NCBI RefSeq assembly: GCF_030816915.1
Contig: NZ_JAUSYN010000002.1
Span: 1,377,501 to 1,441,500 of the forward strand
DNA from: Streptomyces sp. B3I8
Lineage (GTDB): Bacteria > Actinomycetota > Actinomycetes > Streptomycetales > Streptomycetaceae
Length of the DNA: 64,000 nucleotides
Direction: 5' to 3'
The first letter of the stretch is position 1. Every line of letters starts with the position of its first letter. A program made the translations under genes and the position numbers. Under the pieces are notes generated by a model. That model did not search any database, was not told the origin of the DNA, and worked only from the letters and a program-made list of their open reading frames with translations. This document shows, piece after piece, positions 19,479-30,225 of this stretch.

Positions 19479-19595
19479 TCAGGGCGCGGCGATCGTCGCG
19501 ATGACGGCGATGACCACGAGGATGGCAAGGAACGTGCCGAAGATGAGCAGCATCTTCTTCTGGCCGTTCTGCGGGTTCGGTTCGAGGACGGGCAT
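19479..19595 (-). CDS. SGM_5486 family transporter-associated small protein
   Basis: A 38-residue protein, read directly from the sequence: starts MPVLEPNPQNGQKKM, then one membrane helix LLIFGTFLAILVVIAVIATI, ending AAP. It matches what I remember of the SGM_5486 family, small proteins found next to CynX/NimT-type transporters in Streptomyces. Here it follows such a transporter by 50 bp on the same strand. It is too short for most gene finders. A stable hairpin follows its stop. Confidence 0.8.
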   Translation of the reverse strand: MPVLEPNPQNGQKKMLLIFGTFLAILVVIAVIATIAAP

Positions 19596-19645
19596 GGGGA
19601 CAAGTCTCGCACTTCCCGCTCACGGGTCGCCGTGCGGGGGCGGCG

Positions 19646-20944
19646 TCAGCGCGCCGCCGCCTCGTCCTCCACGGTGCGGTCGCGGCCCGCGAGGACGCCG
19701 ACGAGGATCTGCGGCACCATGAGGACGGCCATCAGCGCCAGGGGCTGCCCCCAGCCGCCGGAGTGCTGGTAGAGGACGCCGACCAGCAGCGGGCCGGGGA
19801 TCGAGAGCAGGTATCCGGTGCTCTGGGCGAAGGCGGACAGCTGGGCCACGCCCGCGCCGGTGCGGGCCCGCATGCCGACCATGGTCAGCGCGAGCGGGAA
19901 CGCGCAGTTGGAGATGCCGAGCAGGAACGCCCAGGCCCAGGCGCCGCCCGCGGGGGCGAGGTAGAGCCCGGCGTACCCGGCGAGGCCGCAGACGCCCAGG
20001 ACGACGGCGATGGGCCCCTGCTGGGGCAGCCTGGTGGCCACGCGGGGGATGACGAAGGCGAGCGGGACGCCCATCACCATGGTGACGGCGAGCAGCAGTC
20101 CGGCCGTGCCGGCGGACAGGCCGGCGTCGCGGTAGATCTGCGCCATCCAGCCCATGGTGATGTACGCGGCGGTCGACTGGAGGCCGAAGAAGACGGCCAG
20201 CGCCCAGGCGATGCGGCTGCGGGTGATGCGCACTGCGCTGCCCCCGGCGCGGGGGCCCACGGGGGCGGGCTCGACCGGTTCCGCACCGCGGGCGCGGAGC
20301 AGCACGAGCCAGGGCAGGACGGCGACCGCGGCGAGCCCCGCCCACACGGCGAGCCCGGCGCGCCAGTCGCCGTCCATTCCGTCGGTCACGGGCACGGTGA
20401 CGGCGGCGGGGAGGGCGGTGCCGAGCGCGAGCGCCATCGAGTACAGGCCGGTCATGGGGCCGACCCGGTCGGGGAACCAGCGCTTGACGATGACCGGCAT
20501 CAGGATGTTGCTGACGGCGATGCCCATGAGCGCGAGGGCGGTGCCGATCAGGAAGCCCACCGTGTTCCCGGCGTAGGGCCGGATCAGCAGTCCGACGGTG
20601 ATCGCCACCATGCCGGTGCAGACCACGGCGATGAGTCCGAAGCGGCGGGCCAGCCGGGGTGCCATGACGCCGAAGGCGGCGAAGCAGAGGGAGGGCACGG
20701 AGGTCAGCACTCCGGCCACGGTGCCGCTCATGCCGAGGCCGTCGCGGACCTCCTCCAGGAGGGCGCCGAGGCTGGTGACGGCGGGGCGGAGGTTGAGGGC
20801 GGCCAGGACGATGGCCACGGGAAGGAGCCGCAGCGCCCACGCGCGCGTGGACGCCACGTTCCCGGCGGCCGGGCTCCTGACGGCCGCGTTGTCGGGCACG
20901 GAGCCGCGGTCGGCCTTCGTGCCGGGTATCGGGTGGGGTGTCAT
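19646..20944 (-). CDS. CynX/NimT-family MFS transporter
   Basis: A 432-residue transporter with about 12 membrane helices, starting (after the MTPHPIPG leader) with LRLLPVAIVLAALNLRPAVT, the conserved N-LRP-A/S-T signature of the cyanate/nitroimidazole (CynX/NimT) MFS group. The substrate is unknown. I prefer the ATG at 20944, which has AGGA 9 nt upstream; ATG at 20968 would add 8 residues. It is divergent from a FadR-type regulator across a 112-bp gap that contains a palindrome, so control by that regulator is likely. The SGM_5486-type gene follows. Confidence 0.9.
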   Translation of the reverse strand: MTPHPIPGTKADRGSVPDNAAVRSPAAGNVASTRAWALRLLPVAIVLAALNLRPAVTSLGALLEEVRDGLGMSGTVAGVLTSVPSLCFAAFGVMAPRLARRFGLIAVVCTGMVAITVGLLIRPYAGNTVGFLIGTALALMGIAVSNILMPVIVKRWFPDRVGPMTGLYSMALALGTALPAAVTVPVTDGMDGDWRAGLAVWAGLAAVAVLPWLVLLRARGAEPVEPAPVGPRAGGSAVRITRSRIAWALAVFFGLQSTAAYITMGWMAQIYRDAGLSAGTAGLLLAVTMVMGVPLAFVIPRVATRLPQQGPIAVVLGVCGLAGYAGLYLAPAGGAWAWAFLLGISNCAFPLALTMVGMRARTGAGVAQLSAFAQSTGYLLSIPGPLLVGVLYQHSGGWGQPLALMAVLMVPQILVGVLAGRDRTVEDEAAAR

Positions 20945-20982
20945 CGTGCGCGTCCTGTCGCTGGTCATGCCATCCATCATAG

Positions 20983-20997
20983 AATCATGGGATGATT
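20983..20997. promoter_or_regulatory. Palindrome, likely operator of the divergent FadR-type regulator
   Basis: AATCAT, spacer GGG, ATGATT: a perfect 6-bp inverted repeat, with a further ATCAT at 20976-20980. It sits in the 112-bp gap between the MFS and GntR genes. GntR regulators of the FadR subfamily bind short palindromes of about this size. The AT-rich palindrome stands out in this GC-rich DNA. The assignment is an inference. Confidence 0.6.
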
Positions 20998-21056
20998 GGT
21001 TGTCCACTCCGTTCCGACTCCCCCGGAGTCACCCGCCCCACACCCGGAGGCGTGCC

Positions 21057-21749
21057 GTGCCCCTGAGTCATCCGCGCCGTTCGGCGCTGTCCGAGCAGGT
21101 CATCACCGCCCTGCGGGCGCAGATCACCTCGGGCGAGTGGCCGGTGGGCTCCCGCATCCCCACCGAACCGGAGCTGGTCGAGCAGCTCGGCGTCGCGCGC
21201 AACACGGTGCGGGAGGCCGTGCGCGCCCTCGCGCACAACGGGCTGCTGGACATCCGCCAGGGCTCGGGCACGTACGTCGTGGCGACCAGCGAGCTGGCGG
21301 GCGTGATGCACCGCCGGTTCGCCGGCGCGGACGCCGGTCACATCGCGGAGCTGCGCTCGGCACTGGAGTCCGCGGCCGCGCGGCTCGCCGCCGAGCGGCG
21401 CACCGAGCGCGATCTGAAGCAGCTGGAGTCACTGCTGGTGCGCCGGGAGGAGGCGTGGCGGTCCGGGGATCCGGAGGCGTTCGTGGCGGCCGACGCGACC
21501 TTCCACCTGGCGGTGGTGGCCGCGTCCGGCAACGAGGTCATGACGGCGATGTACGCGGACCTGAGCGAGGTGCTGCGGGACTGGCTGCGCGGCGACGTGG
21601 GCACCGAGCTGACGCCGGAGACGTACATGGGCCACGACGTGCTGCTGGATGCCCTGCGCGACGGGAACGCGGCGGCCGCGGCCGCGGCGGCCGGGAGCTA
21701 CCCGGTGATGTGCCGCCCGGGGCGGCCCATGCCGCCGTCAGCCGACTGA
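21057..21749 (+). CDS. FadR/GntR-family transcriptional regulator (FCD domain)
   Basis: A 230-residue regulator. The winged helix-turn-helix is at residues about 8 to 75 (LSEQVITALRAQI, SRIPTEPELVEQLGVARNTV, REAVRALAHNGLLDIRQGSG), followed by an FCD ligand domain at about 88 to 215 (ELRSALESAAARLAAERR, FHLAVVAASGNEVM). The GTG start (VPLSHPRRSALS) has GGAGG 6 nt upstream. It is divergent from the CynX-type transporter and probably controls it; the ligand is unknown. Confidence 0.92.
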   Translation: MPLSHPRRSALSEQVITALRAQITSGEWPVGSRIPTEPELVEQLGVARNTVREAVRALAHNGLLDIRQGSGTYVVATSELAGVMHRRFAGADAGHIAELRSALESAAARLAAERRTERDLKQLESLLVRREEAWRSGDPEAFVAADATFHLAVVAASGNEVMTAMYADLSEVLRDWLRGDVGTELTPETYMGHDVLLDALRDGNAAAAAAAAGSYPVMCRPGRPMPPSAD

Positions 21750-21785
21750 CGCCTGGCGTACCGACTGACGTCGCCCCCGTACGCA

Positions 21786-21825
21786 CGGGTGCCCCGCCCC
21801 CGCGGGAGGCGGGACGGGGCACCGT
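21786..21825. terminator. Hairpin between convergent fadR-type and fabI genes
   Basis: An imperfect GC-rich stem: GGTGCCCCG pairs with CGGGGCACC, extended by C/G blocks. It lies 37 bp after the regulator's stop and 27 bp before the end of fabI. Confidence 0.65.
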
Positions 21826-21851
21826 ACGGCAGGGGGCTCGCGGACGCGGTT

Positions 21852-22619
21852 TCAGGCGCCGATCGCGTGCAGGCCGCCGTCGACGTGGACGATCTCACCG
21901 GTGGTCTTCGGGAACCAGTCGCTCAGCAGGGCGACGATGCCCTTGCCGGCCGGCTCCGGGTCCTTGAGGTCCCACTCCAGCGGGGAGCGGCTGTCCCACA
22001 CGGCCGCCAGGTCGCTGAAGCCCGGGATGGACTTGGCGGCCATGGAGCCGATCGGACCTGCGGAGATCAGGTTGCAGCGGATGTTCTGCTTGCCCAGGTC
22101 GCGCGCCAGGTAGCGGCTGGTGGCCTCCAGGGCGGCCTTGGCCGGGCCCATCCAGTCGTACTGCGGCCAGGCGTACTGCGCGTCGAAGGTGAGGCCGACG
22201 ACGGAGCCGCCGTTCTGCATCAGCGGCAGGCAGGCCGTGGTCAGCGACTTCAGGGAGTACGCCGAGACGTGCATGGCGGTGGCGACGGACTCGAACGGGG
22301 TGTTGAGGAAGTTGCCGCCGAGCGCGTCCTGCGGGGCGAATCCGATGGAGTGGACGACGCCGTCGAGGCCGCCCAGCTCCTCGCCGACGATGTCGGCGAG
22401 CCTCCCGAGGTGCTCGTCGTCGGTGACGTCGAGCTCGAGGACCTTGGTGGGCTTCGGCAGCTTCTTGGCGATGCGCTCGGTCAGCGTGGGGCGCGGGAAG
22501 GCGGTCAGGATGATCTCCGCGCCCTGCTCCTGGGCCAGCTTGGCGGCGTGGAAGGCGATGGAGGACTCCATCAGCACACCGGTGATCAGGACGCGCTTGC
22601 CCTCGAGGATTCCGCTCAT
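21852..22619 (-). CDS. fabI: Enoyl-[acyl-carrier-protein] reductase, NADH-dependent
   Basis: A 255-residue FabI/InhA-type reductase that performs the last step of each fatty-acid elongation cycle. It opens MSGILEGKRVLITGVLMESS, the type expected for FabI, with SIGFAP near residue 93 and the catalytic Y-x6-K (YDWMGPAKAAL) near 155-162, then SAGPI near 190. It follows fabG with a 5-bp gap, so the two are one operon; enoyl reduction directly follows the FabG and dehydratase steps. Confidence 0.96.
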   Translation of the reverse strand: MSGILEGKRVLITGVLMESSIAFHAAKLAQEQGAEIILTAFPRPTLTERIAKKLPKPTKVLELDVTDDEHLGRLADIVGEELGGLDGVVHSIGFAPQDALGGNFLNTPFESVATAMHVSAYSLKSLTTACLPLMQNGGSVVGLTFDAQYAWPQYDWMGPAKAALEATSRYLARDLGKQNIRCNLISAGPIGSMAAKSIPGFSDLAAVWDSRSPLEWDLKDPEPAGKGIVALLSDWFPKTTGEIVHVDGGLHAIGA

Positions 22620-22624
22620 GGTGA

Positions 22625-23329
22625 TCAGTGACCCATTCCCAGTCCGCCGTCAACGGGGATGACGGCTCCAGTGATGTACGAGGCGTCGTCCGAGGCGAGG
22701 AAGCGCACCGCGGCGGCGATCTCCTCCGACCGCGCGTACCGGCCGAGCGGCACCTGCGCGAGGATCTTCGCCTGCTGGTCCTCGGTGAGCTCCCGGGTCA
22801 TGTCGGTGTCGACGAAACCGGGCGCGACGACGTTGAAGGTGATGTTGCGCGAGCCCAGCTCACGGGCGAGGGAGCGCGCGAAGCCGACCATCGCGGCCTT
22901 GGAGGCGGCGTAGTTCGCCTGCCCCGCGGAGCCGAGCAGGCCGACGACGGAGGAGATCAGGACGACCCGCCCCTTCTTGGCCCGCAGCATGCCGCGGTTG
23001 GCCCGCTTGACGACCCGGAAGGTGCCGGTGAGGTTGGTGTCGACGACGGACGTGAAGTCCTCCTCCGACATCCGCATCAGGAGCTGGTCCTTGTTGATGC
23101 CGGCATTGGCGACCAGGATCTCGACGGGACCGTGCGTCTCCTCGATCTCCTTGTAGGCCTGCTCCACCTGCTCGGTGTCGGTGATGTCGCACTTGACGGC
23201 CAGGAACCCCTGGGGCGGCTCACCCGAGCGGTACGTGATCGCGACCTTGTCGCCGGCGTCGGCGAAAGCGCGGGCGATGGCGAGGCCGATGCCCCGGTTG
23301 CCTCCGGTGACGAGAACCGAGCGGCTCAA
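22625..23329 (-). CDS. fabG: 3-oxoacyl-[acyl-carrier-protein] reductase
   Basis: A 234-residue classical SDR: cofactor motif TGGNRGIG near residue 8, NAG (ANAGIN) near 80, Ser in ISSVVGLLG near 130, catalytic YAASK near 143-147, and the C-terminal IPVDGGLGMGH. This fits the ketoacyl-ACP reductase of type II fatty acid synthesis. It is first in the fabG-fabI operon. The upstream 280 bp end in the terminator of the next gene. Confidence 0.95.
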   Translation of the reverse strand: MSRSVLVTGGNRGIGLAIARAFADAGDKVAITYRSGEPPQGFLAVKCDITDTEQVEQAYKEIEETHGPVEILVANAGINKDQLLMRMSEEDFTSVVDTNLTGTFRVVKRANRGMLRAKKGRVVLISSVVGLLGSAGQANYAASKAAMVGFARSLARELGSRNITFNVVAPGFVDTDMTRELTEDQQAKILAQVPLGRYARSEEIAAAVRFLASDDASYITGAVIPVDGGLGMGH

Positions 23330-23549
23330 CGGATCACCCTTTCGATAGCGGTCTGGAGCCCCTGCGAGACAGGCGCCTTCACCAGGGAATCTATCGGTCC
23401 GTCCGCTTCCGGAGGCAATCGGGCACCGACAGTGGCACGGGGCACGTCCTGTCGGGTCCCTACAGTCGGCGCCGCGTGCGGCCCCGGACGAGGGGCAGCG
23501 TCTCGTACGTCTGCCGGTGGTCGTGCGGGTTCACGTCGTACGGGACGCC

Positions 23550-23588
23550 GACGGGCGGGCACGGGAGTCGCTCCCGTGCCCGCCCGTC
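23550..23588 (-). terminator. Perfect 18-bp hairpin terminator
   Basis: An 18-bp perfect stem (GACGGGCGGGCACGGGAG and its complement, loop TCG) starts 25 bp beyond the stop of the small secreted-protein gene on the minus strand. No T run follows. It also insulates the fabG promoter region. Confidence 0.85.
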
Positions 23589-23613
23589 GCCCTTGCTTCG
23601 CGCGTCGTCCGGC

Positions 23614-23946
23614 TCAGTACACGTCGTGGGGGTACCAGGACCGGCTGTCGAAGAAGAAGTGGTCGACGGCGAGCCAGTGCCCACCGTCGTAGTAGGCGTA
23701 CGCCACGGCCTCTTCATTGGCCTGGCCGTTGTCCAGGCTCGTACTCAGGCAGGTGCCGGGGTCGATGATGAAGGTGCTGAAGCCGCCCCGCCGCGGGAAC
23801 TCCACGTCGATGGGCTGCGCTCGGTGGTTGCAGGCCACCAGCCCGCCGCTGTTTATGGGCCCGTCGGCCATCGCGGCGGGGGCGGACAGTGCCGTGAGTA
23901 GACCGGCGGTCGCGGCCGCCAGTGCGGCCACACGACGCATACGCAT
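23614..23946 (-). CDS. Small secreted protein, unknown function
   Basis: A 110-residue protein with a signal peptide (MRMRRVAALAAATAGLLTAL, cleavage probably after PAAMA near residue 27). The mature part has two Cys residues (VACNHRA, PGTCLS), probably forming a disulphide, and an aromatic C-terminus (HWLAVDHFFFDSRSWYPHDVY is broken here into HWLAVDHFFF and SRSWYPHDVY). I do not recognise the family. The ATG at 23946 has GAGGAG 5 nt upstream. Two start-like ATGCGT hexamers stand in tandem at the 5' end. Confidence 0.75.
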   Translation of the reverse strand: MRMRRVAALAAATAGLLTALSAPAAMADGPINSGGLVACNHRAQPIDVEFPRRGGFSTFIIDPGTCLSTSLDNGQANEEAVAYAYYDGGHWLAVDHFFFDSRSWYPHDVY

Positions 23947-24239
23947 ACGCACTCCTCGGGTCGATGGTCCGATGGTCGTCCGGACCAGCAGGCTCGAACG
24001 TACGTGCCCTTTACGCACGGACAGCCATAGATCTTGTAACAGTTGACCAACAACTCGTGTACGAAGGGTAGTTGGGGAGCTCCGAGTGAGAGCGACACGT
24101 CACGGCGGCCACCCGCGGCACGTCGCGCGCCCGGGCAATGACACCGGACAGCCCGTCGCCCGTCCCGTCTCCGGGACAGCGCATGGTTCACTGCTGACGA
24201 ATGAGCACATCTCGCGATGGTGACAAGGGGAGGCCGCTC

Positions 24240-25733
<1,494 letters not shown>

Positions 25734-25763
<30 letters not shown>

Positions 25764-25850
25764 GGACCACTACGGCGTTCGGCCGGGGGTCCGGGGAGCG
25801 CCCCCCGGGAAAACACAGTCTCAACACCACGCAGGAGGCCGGTCGATGAG
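25734..25850 (+). repeat. 31-bp direct duplication flanking a 55-bp palindromic insert (tldD/tldE junction)
   Basis: The same 31 bases occur at 25734-25764 (end of tldD, containing its stop) and at 25820-25850 (containing the ribosome site GCAGGAGG and ATG of tldE). Between them lie 55 bp with a GC-rich palindrome (CCGGGGGTCC and GCCCCCCGGG blocks). The ATG of the first copy starts a 29-codon frame (25760-25849) that ends in the second copy, probably not a real gene. The ancestral genes probably overlapped as ATGA. Confidence 0.88.
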
Positions 25851-27249
25851 CGCGCGTACCAGCACGGCGCACCAGGCGCACGAGATCGTCGAGCGGGCGC
25901 TGGAGCTGTCCCGGGCGGACGGCTGCGTCGTCATCGCCGACGAGCGCTCCACCGCCAATCTGCGCTGGGCGGGCAACGCGCTGACCACCAACGGCGTCAC
26001 GCGCGGGCGCACGCTCACCGTGATCGCGGTCGTCGACGGCAAGGAGGGCACGGCCTCCGGCGTGGTCTCCCGCTCGGCGGTGACCACGGACGAGCTGGAG
26101 CCGCTGGTGCGGGCCGCCGAGGCCGCCGCGCGCGGCGCCGGTCCGGCCGAGGACGCGCAGCCGCTGGTCACCGGCGTACCGGCCTCGCCAGGCTTCACCG
26201 AGGCGCCCGTCGAGACCTCCTCGGCCGTCTTCGACGCCTTCGCGCCCGCCCTCGGCGACGCGTTCGCCCGCGCCCGGTCCGGCGGACGGGAACTGTACGG
26301 CTTCGCCAGCCACGAGACGGTCTCCAGCTACCTGGGCAGCTCGACCGGGCTGCGGCTGCGGCACGACCAGCCCACGGGGACGCTGGAGCTGAACGCCAAG
26401 TCCCCGGACCATGCGCGCTCGGCGTGGGCCGGCCGCGCCACGCGGGACTTCACCGACGTGGACCCGGCGGCGCTCGACGCGGAACTCGCCGTACGCCTGG
26501 GCTGGGCCGAGCGGCGGGTGGAGCTGCCGGCGGGCCGGTACGAGACGCTGCTGCCGCCGGCGGCCGTGGCGGACCTGCTGATCTACCAGCTCTGGTCGGC
26601 GGCGGCCCGGGACGCCGCCGAGGGCCGTACGGTCTTCAGCCGGCCCGGCGGCGGCACCCGCGTCGGCGAGCAGCTGTCCGAGCTGCCGCTGACGCTGCGC
26701 AGCGACCCGCACGAGCCGGGCCTGGAGTGCGCCCCGTTCGTCCTCGCGCACTCCTCGGGGGACGACCGGTCCGTGTTCGACAACGGGCTGCCGCTCACCG
26801 CCACCGAGTGGCTCTCCGGCGGCACCCTGAAGCACCTGACGGCCACCCGGCACGGTGCCGCGCTGACCGGGCTGCCGGTCGCCCCGGCCCTCGGGAACCT
26901 GATCCTGGACGGGGGCACGGACCGGTCCCTGGAGGAGATGGTCGCCGAAACGGAACGGGGCCTGCTGCTCACCTGCCTGTGGTACATCCGCGAGGTGGAC
27001 CCCGCGACGCTGCTGCTGACCGGGCTGACCCGGGACGGCGTCTACCTGGTCGAGAACGGCGAGGTGACCGGCGAGGTCAACAACTTCCGGTTCAACGAGT
27101 CGCCGGTGGACCTGCTGGGGCGGGCGACCGAGGCGGGACGCACGGAGAAGACACTGCCGCGGGAGTGGAGCGACTGGTTCACCAGGACCGCGATGCCCCC
27201 GCTGCGGGTGCCGGATTTCAACATGAGCTCCGTCAGCCAGGGCGTATAA
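25846..27249 (+). CDS. tldE: TldE/PmbA-like subunit
   Basis: A 467-residue TldD/PmbA-family protein without the zinc motif, thus the non-catalytic TldE-type partner. Typical segments are [14 protein letters not shown] near residue 25, [16 protein letters not shown] near 310, and [19 protein letters not shown] near 405. The pair processes or degrades small peptides, for example microcin precursors in E. coli. The ATG follows GCAGGAGG at good spacing, all within the duplicated 31 bp. Confidence 0.92.
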   Translation: MSARTSTAHQAHEIVERALELSRADGCVVIADERSTANLRWAGNALTTNGVTRGRTLTVIAVVDGKEGTASGVVSRSAVTTDELEPLVRAAEAAARGAGPAEDAQPLVTGVPASPGFTEAPVETSSAVFDAFAPALGDAFARARSGGRELYGFASHETVSSYLGSSTGLRLRHDQPTGTLELNAKSPDHARSAWAGRATRDFTDVDPAALDAELAVRLGWAERRVELPAGRYETLLPPAAVADLLIYQLWSAAARDAAEGRTVFSRPGGGTRVGEQLSELPLTLRSDPHEPGLECAPFVLAHSSGDDRSVFDNGLPLTATEWLSGGTLKHLTATRHGAALTGLPVAPALGNLILDGGTDRSLEEMVAETERGLLLTCLWYIREVDPATLLLTGLTRDGVYLVENGEVTGEVNNFRFNESPVDLLGRATEAGRTEKTLPREWSDWFTRTAMPPLRVPDFNMSSVSQGV

Positions 27250-27340
27250 CCTCGTAGCGGGCCGTCACCCGACTGCCCGAGGACCCCCGGGCGGCCCGCG
27301 AGCGGCCCGGGAGCGGCATCACCGAGGAGACACGAGAACC

Positions 27341-28612
27341 GTGACGGACATCGTCGACGAGCTGAAGTGGCGTGGGCTGTTCGCCCAGTCCACCGACGAG
27401 GACGCTTTGCGCAAGGCGCTCGCGGACGGTCCCGTCACGTTCTATTGCGGCTTCGACCCGACCGCCCCGTCCCTGCACGTGGGGCACTTGGTCCAGGTGC
27501 TCACCGTGCGCCGGCTGCAGCAGGCCGGACACCGGCCGCTGGCGCTGGTCGGCGGGGCCACGGGCCAGATCGGCGACCCACGGCCCACGGCGGAGCGGAC
27601 ACTGAACTCGCCGGAGACCGTCGCGGGCTGGGTCGAGCGGCTGCGCGGCCAGATCGAACCGTTCCTGTCCTTCGAGGGCGAGAACGCGGCCGTCATGGTC
27701 AACAATCTCGACTGGACCGCGGGGCTGTCCGCGATCGAGTTCCTGCGGGACATCGGCAAGCACTTCCGCGTCAACAAGATGCTCACCAAGGACTCCGTGG
27801 CCCGGCGCCTGGAGTCCTCCGAGGGCATCAGCTACACCGAGTTCAGCTACCAGCTCCTGCAGGCGATGGACTTCCTCGAGCTGCACCGGCGCTACGGCTG
27901 CACGATGCAGCAGGGCGGCAGCGACCAGTGGGGCAACCTCACGGCCGGCCTCGACCTGCTGCACCGGCTGGAGCCGGACGCCGCCGTCCACGCCTACGCC
28001 ACGCCGTTGATGACCAAGGCGGACGGCACCAAGTTCGGCAAGACCGAGGGCGGCGCGGTCTGGCTGGACCCGGAGATGACGACGCCGTACGCGTTCTACC
28101 AGTTCTGGCTGAACGTGGACGACCGGGACATCTCGGGCTACCTGCGCATCCTGTCCTTCAAGTCCCGCGAGGAGCTGGAGGAGCTGGAGCGGCAGACCGA
28201 GGAGCGGCCGCAGGCGCGGGCGGCGCAGCGGGCGCTGGCCGAGGAGCTGACGGCGCTGGTGCACGGCCCGGAGCAGGCGGCCGCGGTGATCGCCGCGTCG
28301 AAGGCGCTGTTCGGCCAGGGCGAGCTGTCGGGTCTGGACGAGACGACCCTGGCTTCGGCGCTCTCCGAGCTGCCGCACGTCCGGGTCACCGGACTCGCCC
28401 CGGTCGTGGACCTGTTCGCGGGGGCCGGGCTGGTCGCCAGCAAGTCCGCCGCGCGGCGCACGGTGAAGGAGGGCGGCGCGTACGTGAACAACGTCAAGGT
28501 CACGGCCGAGGACGCCGTCCCCGCGGCGGAGGACCTGCTGCACGGGCGGTGGCTGGTACTGCGACGCGGGAAGCGGAACCTGGCGGCGGTGGAGTACACC
28601 GCCGGGGCGTGA
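27341..28612 (+). CDS. tyrS: Tyrosyl-tRNA synthetase
   Basis: A 423-residue class I synthetase: the HIGH motif as LHVGHLVQ near residue 46, tyrosine pocket [14 protein letters not shown] near 165, [10 protein letters not shown] near 190, the KMSKS equivalent KFGKTEGG near 230, and a C-terminal S4-type RNA-binding domain ([20 protein letters not shown]). The GTG start has GAGGAGA 7 nt upstream. It is essential for translation. It follows tldE by 91 bp on the same strand. Confidence 0.96.
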   Translation: MTDIVDELKWRGLFAQSTDEDALRKALADGPVTFYCGFDPTAPSLHVGHLVQVLTVRRLQQAGHRPLALVGGATGQIGDPRPTAERTLNSPETVAGWVERLRGQIEPFLSFEGENAAVMVNNLDWTAGLSAIEFLRDIGKHFRVNKMLTKDSVARRLESSEGISYTEFSYQLLQAMDFLELHRRYGCTMQQGGSDQWGNLTAGLDLLHRLEPDAAVHAYATPLMTKADGTKFGKTEGGAVWLDPEMTTPYAFYQFWLNVDDRDISGYLRILSFKSREELEELERQTEERPQARAAQRALAEELTALVHGPEQAAAVIAASKALFGQGELSGLDETTLASALSELPHVRVTGLAPVVDLFAGAGLVASKSAARRTVKEGGAYVNNVKVTAEDAVPAAEDLLHGRWLVLRRGKRNLAAVEYTAGA

Positions 28613-29029
28613 ACCGGACGCCTGCGGCGGGCGGCGTACCCGGATGCGCCCCCGCCCCTCGGCGCCGCGTGGGTGGCGGAGCGGGTAACCGTCCCCGGCT
28701 CCGGTGCCTGTGCCCGTGACGGGCAGCGGGGCCGGGTCCGGGGTAGGACTCCCGACCGCCGGCCCTCCGTACCAGCGCCCGCAGCGGCGGATCCGGATAC
28801 GGCAGCCCTCGGCGCCTGCGGCGGGCGGCGGGGGGTTCCGGGTACGACCCACAACCGCCGGCCCCGGTGTCGCACCCCCGGCGCCGGCCCGGCCAGGGTG
28901 CGGTGCCCCTCCGGGTCCCGCACCCTGGCCGGGAACCGTGCGCCGCGGGCCGACCGCGTCCGCAGGTCGGTTCCGGTCCCGCGTGAGCCGGAACCGGTCC
29001 ACGTGTGATCGGTTCCGCTCCCGCGTGGG
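28613..29029. other. 417-bp gene-free convergent intergenic region
   Basis: No convincing coding frame. It contains near-repeats of CCTGCGGCGGGCGGCG (near 28621 and 28811) and of CGGTTCCGGTCCCGCGTG (near 28970 and 29009), plus a strong hairpin at 28888-28933. It looks like degenerate repeat-derived DNA between tyrS and the convergent GlsB-type gene. Confidence 0.6.
28888..28933. terminator. 16-bp hairpin between convergent tyrS and GlsB-type gene
   Basis: A perfect 16-bp stem (CCCGGCCAGGGTGCGG and CCGCACCCTGGCCGGG) with a 14-nt loop; likely a bidirectional terminator. Confidence 0.75.
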
Positions 29030-29314
29030 TCAGATCCGTTCGCGCTGCCTGCCCTTGCCGCGCATGGCCATGTAGAGCATCTCGCCGAAGAAGACGAGGA
29101 CGACGGCCGCGGCGAGCTGGAGGAGGTGTCGGCCCCAGTCGATGCCGCGTGTCGCTCCGATGCCGATGCCCCGGGCGATGGCGTTGCCGACGATGCCACC
29201 GATGATGCCCATGATCGTGGTCAGCCAGAGCGGGCTGTGCTGCTTGCCCGGGATGATCAGCTTGGCGAGCAGCCCCAGCACCAATCCGACGATGATCGCC
29301 CACAACCAGCCCAT
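29030..29314 (-). CDS. GlsB/YeaQ/YmgE family membrane protein
   Basis: A 94-residue protein with three membrane segments: WLWAIIVGLVLGLLAKLII, then TTIMGIIGGIVGNAIARG, then LLQLAAAVVLVFFGEMLYMA, the classical transglycosylase-associated (GlsB/YeaQ) pattern with Gly-rich middle helix. It is often stress-linked; no precise function is known. The ATG at 29314 has GAGGAGG 6 nt upstream. Confidence 0.93.
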   Translation of the reverse strand: MGWLWAIIVGLVLGLLAKLIIPGKQHSPLWLTTIMGIIGGIVGNAIARGIGIGATRGIDWGRHLLQLAAAVVLVFFGEMLYMAMRGKGRQRERI

Positions 29315-29604
29315 GATGTCCTCCTCGTACGGCCCGATCTGAGCAGTACGACCAGGTTGGGGGCGGTCCCCCGGACGGCGCATGCGGGAGGGGACCGTCC
29401 GGAGGACGCCGGCGTCTCCCCGGCGGCACTCCCCGTGCCCCGACGGCACTCCTGCCGGCACTCACCCGTGCCCCGATCCGGTACCGCCCCGCTCTCGTGG
29501 GCCGGGCGGGCGGGGCGTACCGTTGAGATGTCCGGTCGGTGTACTGACCGGGTTCGCACCGGTACGGGCCGGGTGGGCCGTGGGGCAGGCGGGTGGTGGA
29601 AGTG

Positions 29605-30000
29605 ATGGCCAGGCGGAGCGGCAGGGGCGGGGCCCAGGTGTTCCGGATCACCGGCGCCCGGCAGGGCCTGGCCGACGATGTGCGCGGTCGGCAGCGCAAG
29701 TACGTCATCTCCATGGGGCTGCGCACCGTCGCGGTGATCCTCGCCGCCAGTCTGTGGAACGTGGAACGGTACGTCGCGATCGTCGCCCTGGTGCTCGGCG
29801 CGGTACTGCCCTATGTCGCCGTGGTGATCGCCAACGCGGGCCGGGAGAACGCGCCGGGCCTGCCGTCGACCTTCGTCCGGATGCCGACGCCCCCGATGAT
29901 CCCGCCGCCCGCTGCCGACCGGGCCACCGGTTCCGACGCCGACGACCCGCTGCCCGGAGCGGCCGCGGGCTCGCGCGGAGAGTCGCACCACGGCGCCTGA
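29605..30000 (+). CDS. DUF3099 domain membrane protein
   Basis: A 131-residue protein. The conserved start VFRITGARQGLADDVRGRQ precedes two membrane helices (LRTVAVILAASLW and YVAIVALVLGAVLPYVAVVIA), followed by a Pro-rich cytoplasmic-looking tail. This matches DUF3099 proteins of actinobacteria; the function is unknown. The ATG at 29605 follows GGAAG; a start 12 bp upstream is possible. It is divergent from the GlsB-type gene. Confidence 0.85.
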   Translation: MARRSGRGGAQVFRITGARQGLADDVRGRQRKYVISMGLRTVAVILAASLWNVERYVAIVALVLGAVLPYVAVVIANAGRENAPGLPSTFVRMPTPPMIPPPAADRATGSDADDPLPGAAAGSRGESHHGA

Positions 30001-30157
30001 CCACGGGGTACCCGCGGGACCGGTCCCGGCACGTGTTCCGTCACGCGCGTGGGAGCCGAAGAATCCTCAGATCAATCATGCTGTTCCAGTGCCGGGCGGC
30101 GGGCTACCCGTGACATACTTCGTACGCGCTCCGCATCCCCCGTCGGAGCGACAGACC

Positions 30158-30193
30158 GACGCCGGGCAGCTCCCCCCGTGGCTGCTCGGCGTC
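30158..30193 (+). other. Hairpin upstream of a small Cys-containing gene
   Basis: A 13-bp stem (GACGCCGGGCAGC and GCTGCTCGGCGTC, one G-U pair, 10-nt loop) 33 bp before the start of the 85-residue gene. It may be a terminator of the DUF3099 transcript or a structured leader. Confidence 0.55.
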
Positions 30194-30225
30194 GCCTTGT
30201 GACCGGCCGGTATTGTCGCGGTGTG

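Noticed and set aside
27250..27340. T-box leader before tyrS
   Set aside because: Only 91 bp separate tldE and tyrS, too short, and no T-box bulge sequence is present.
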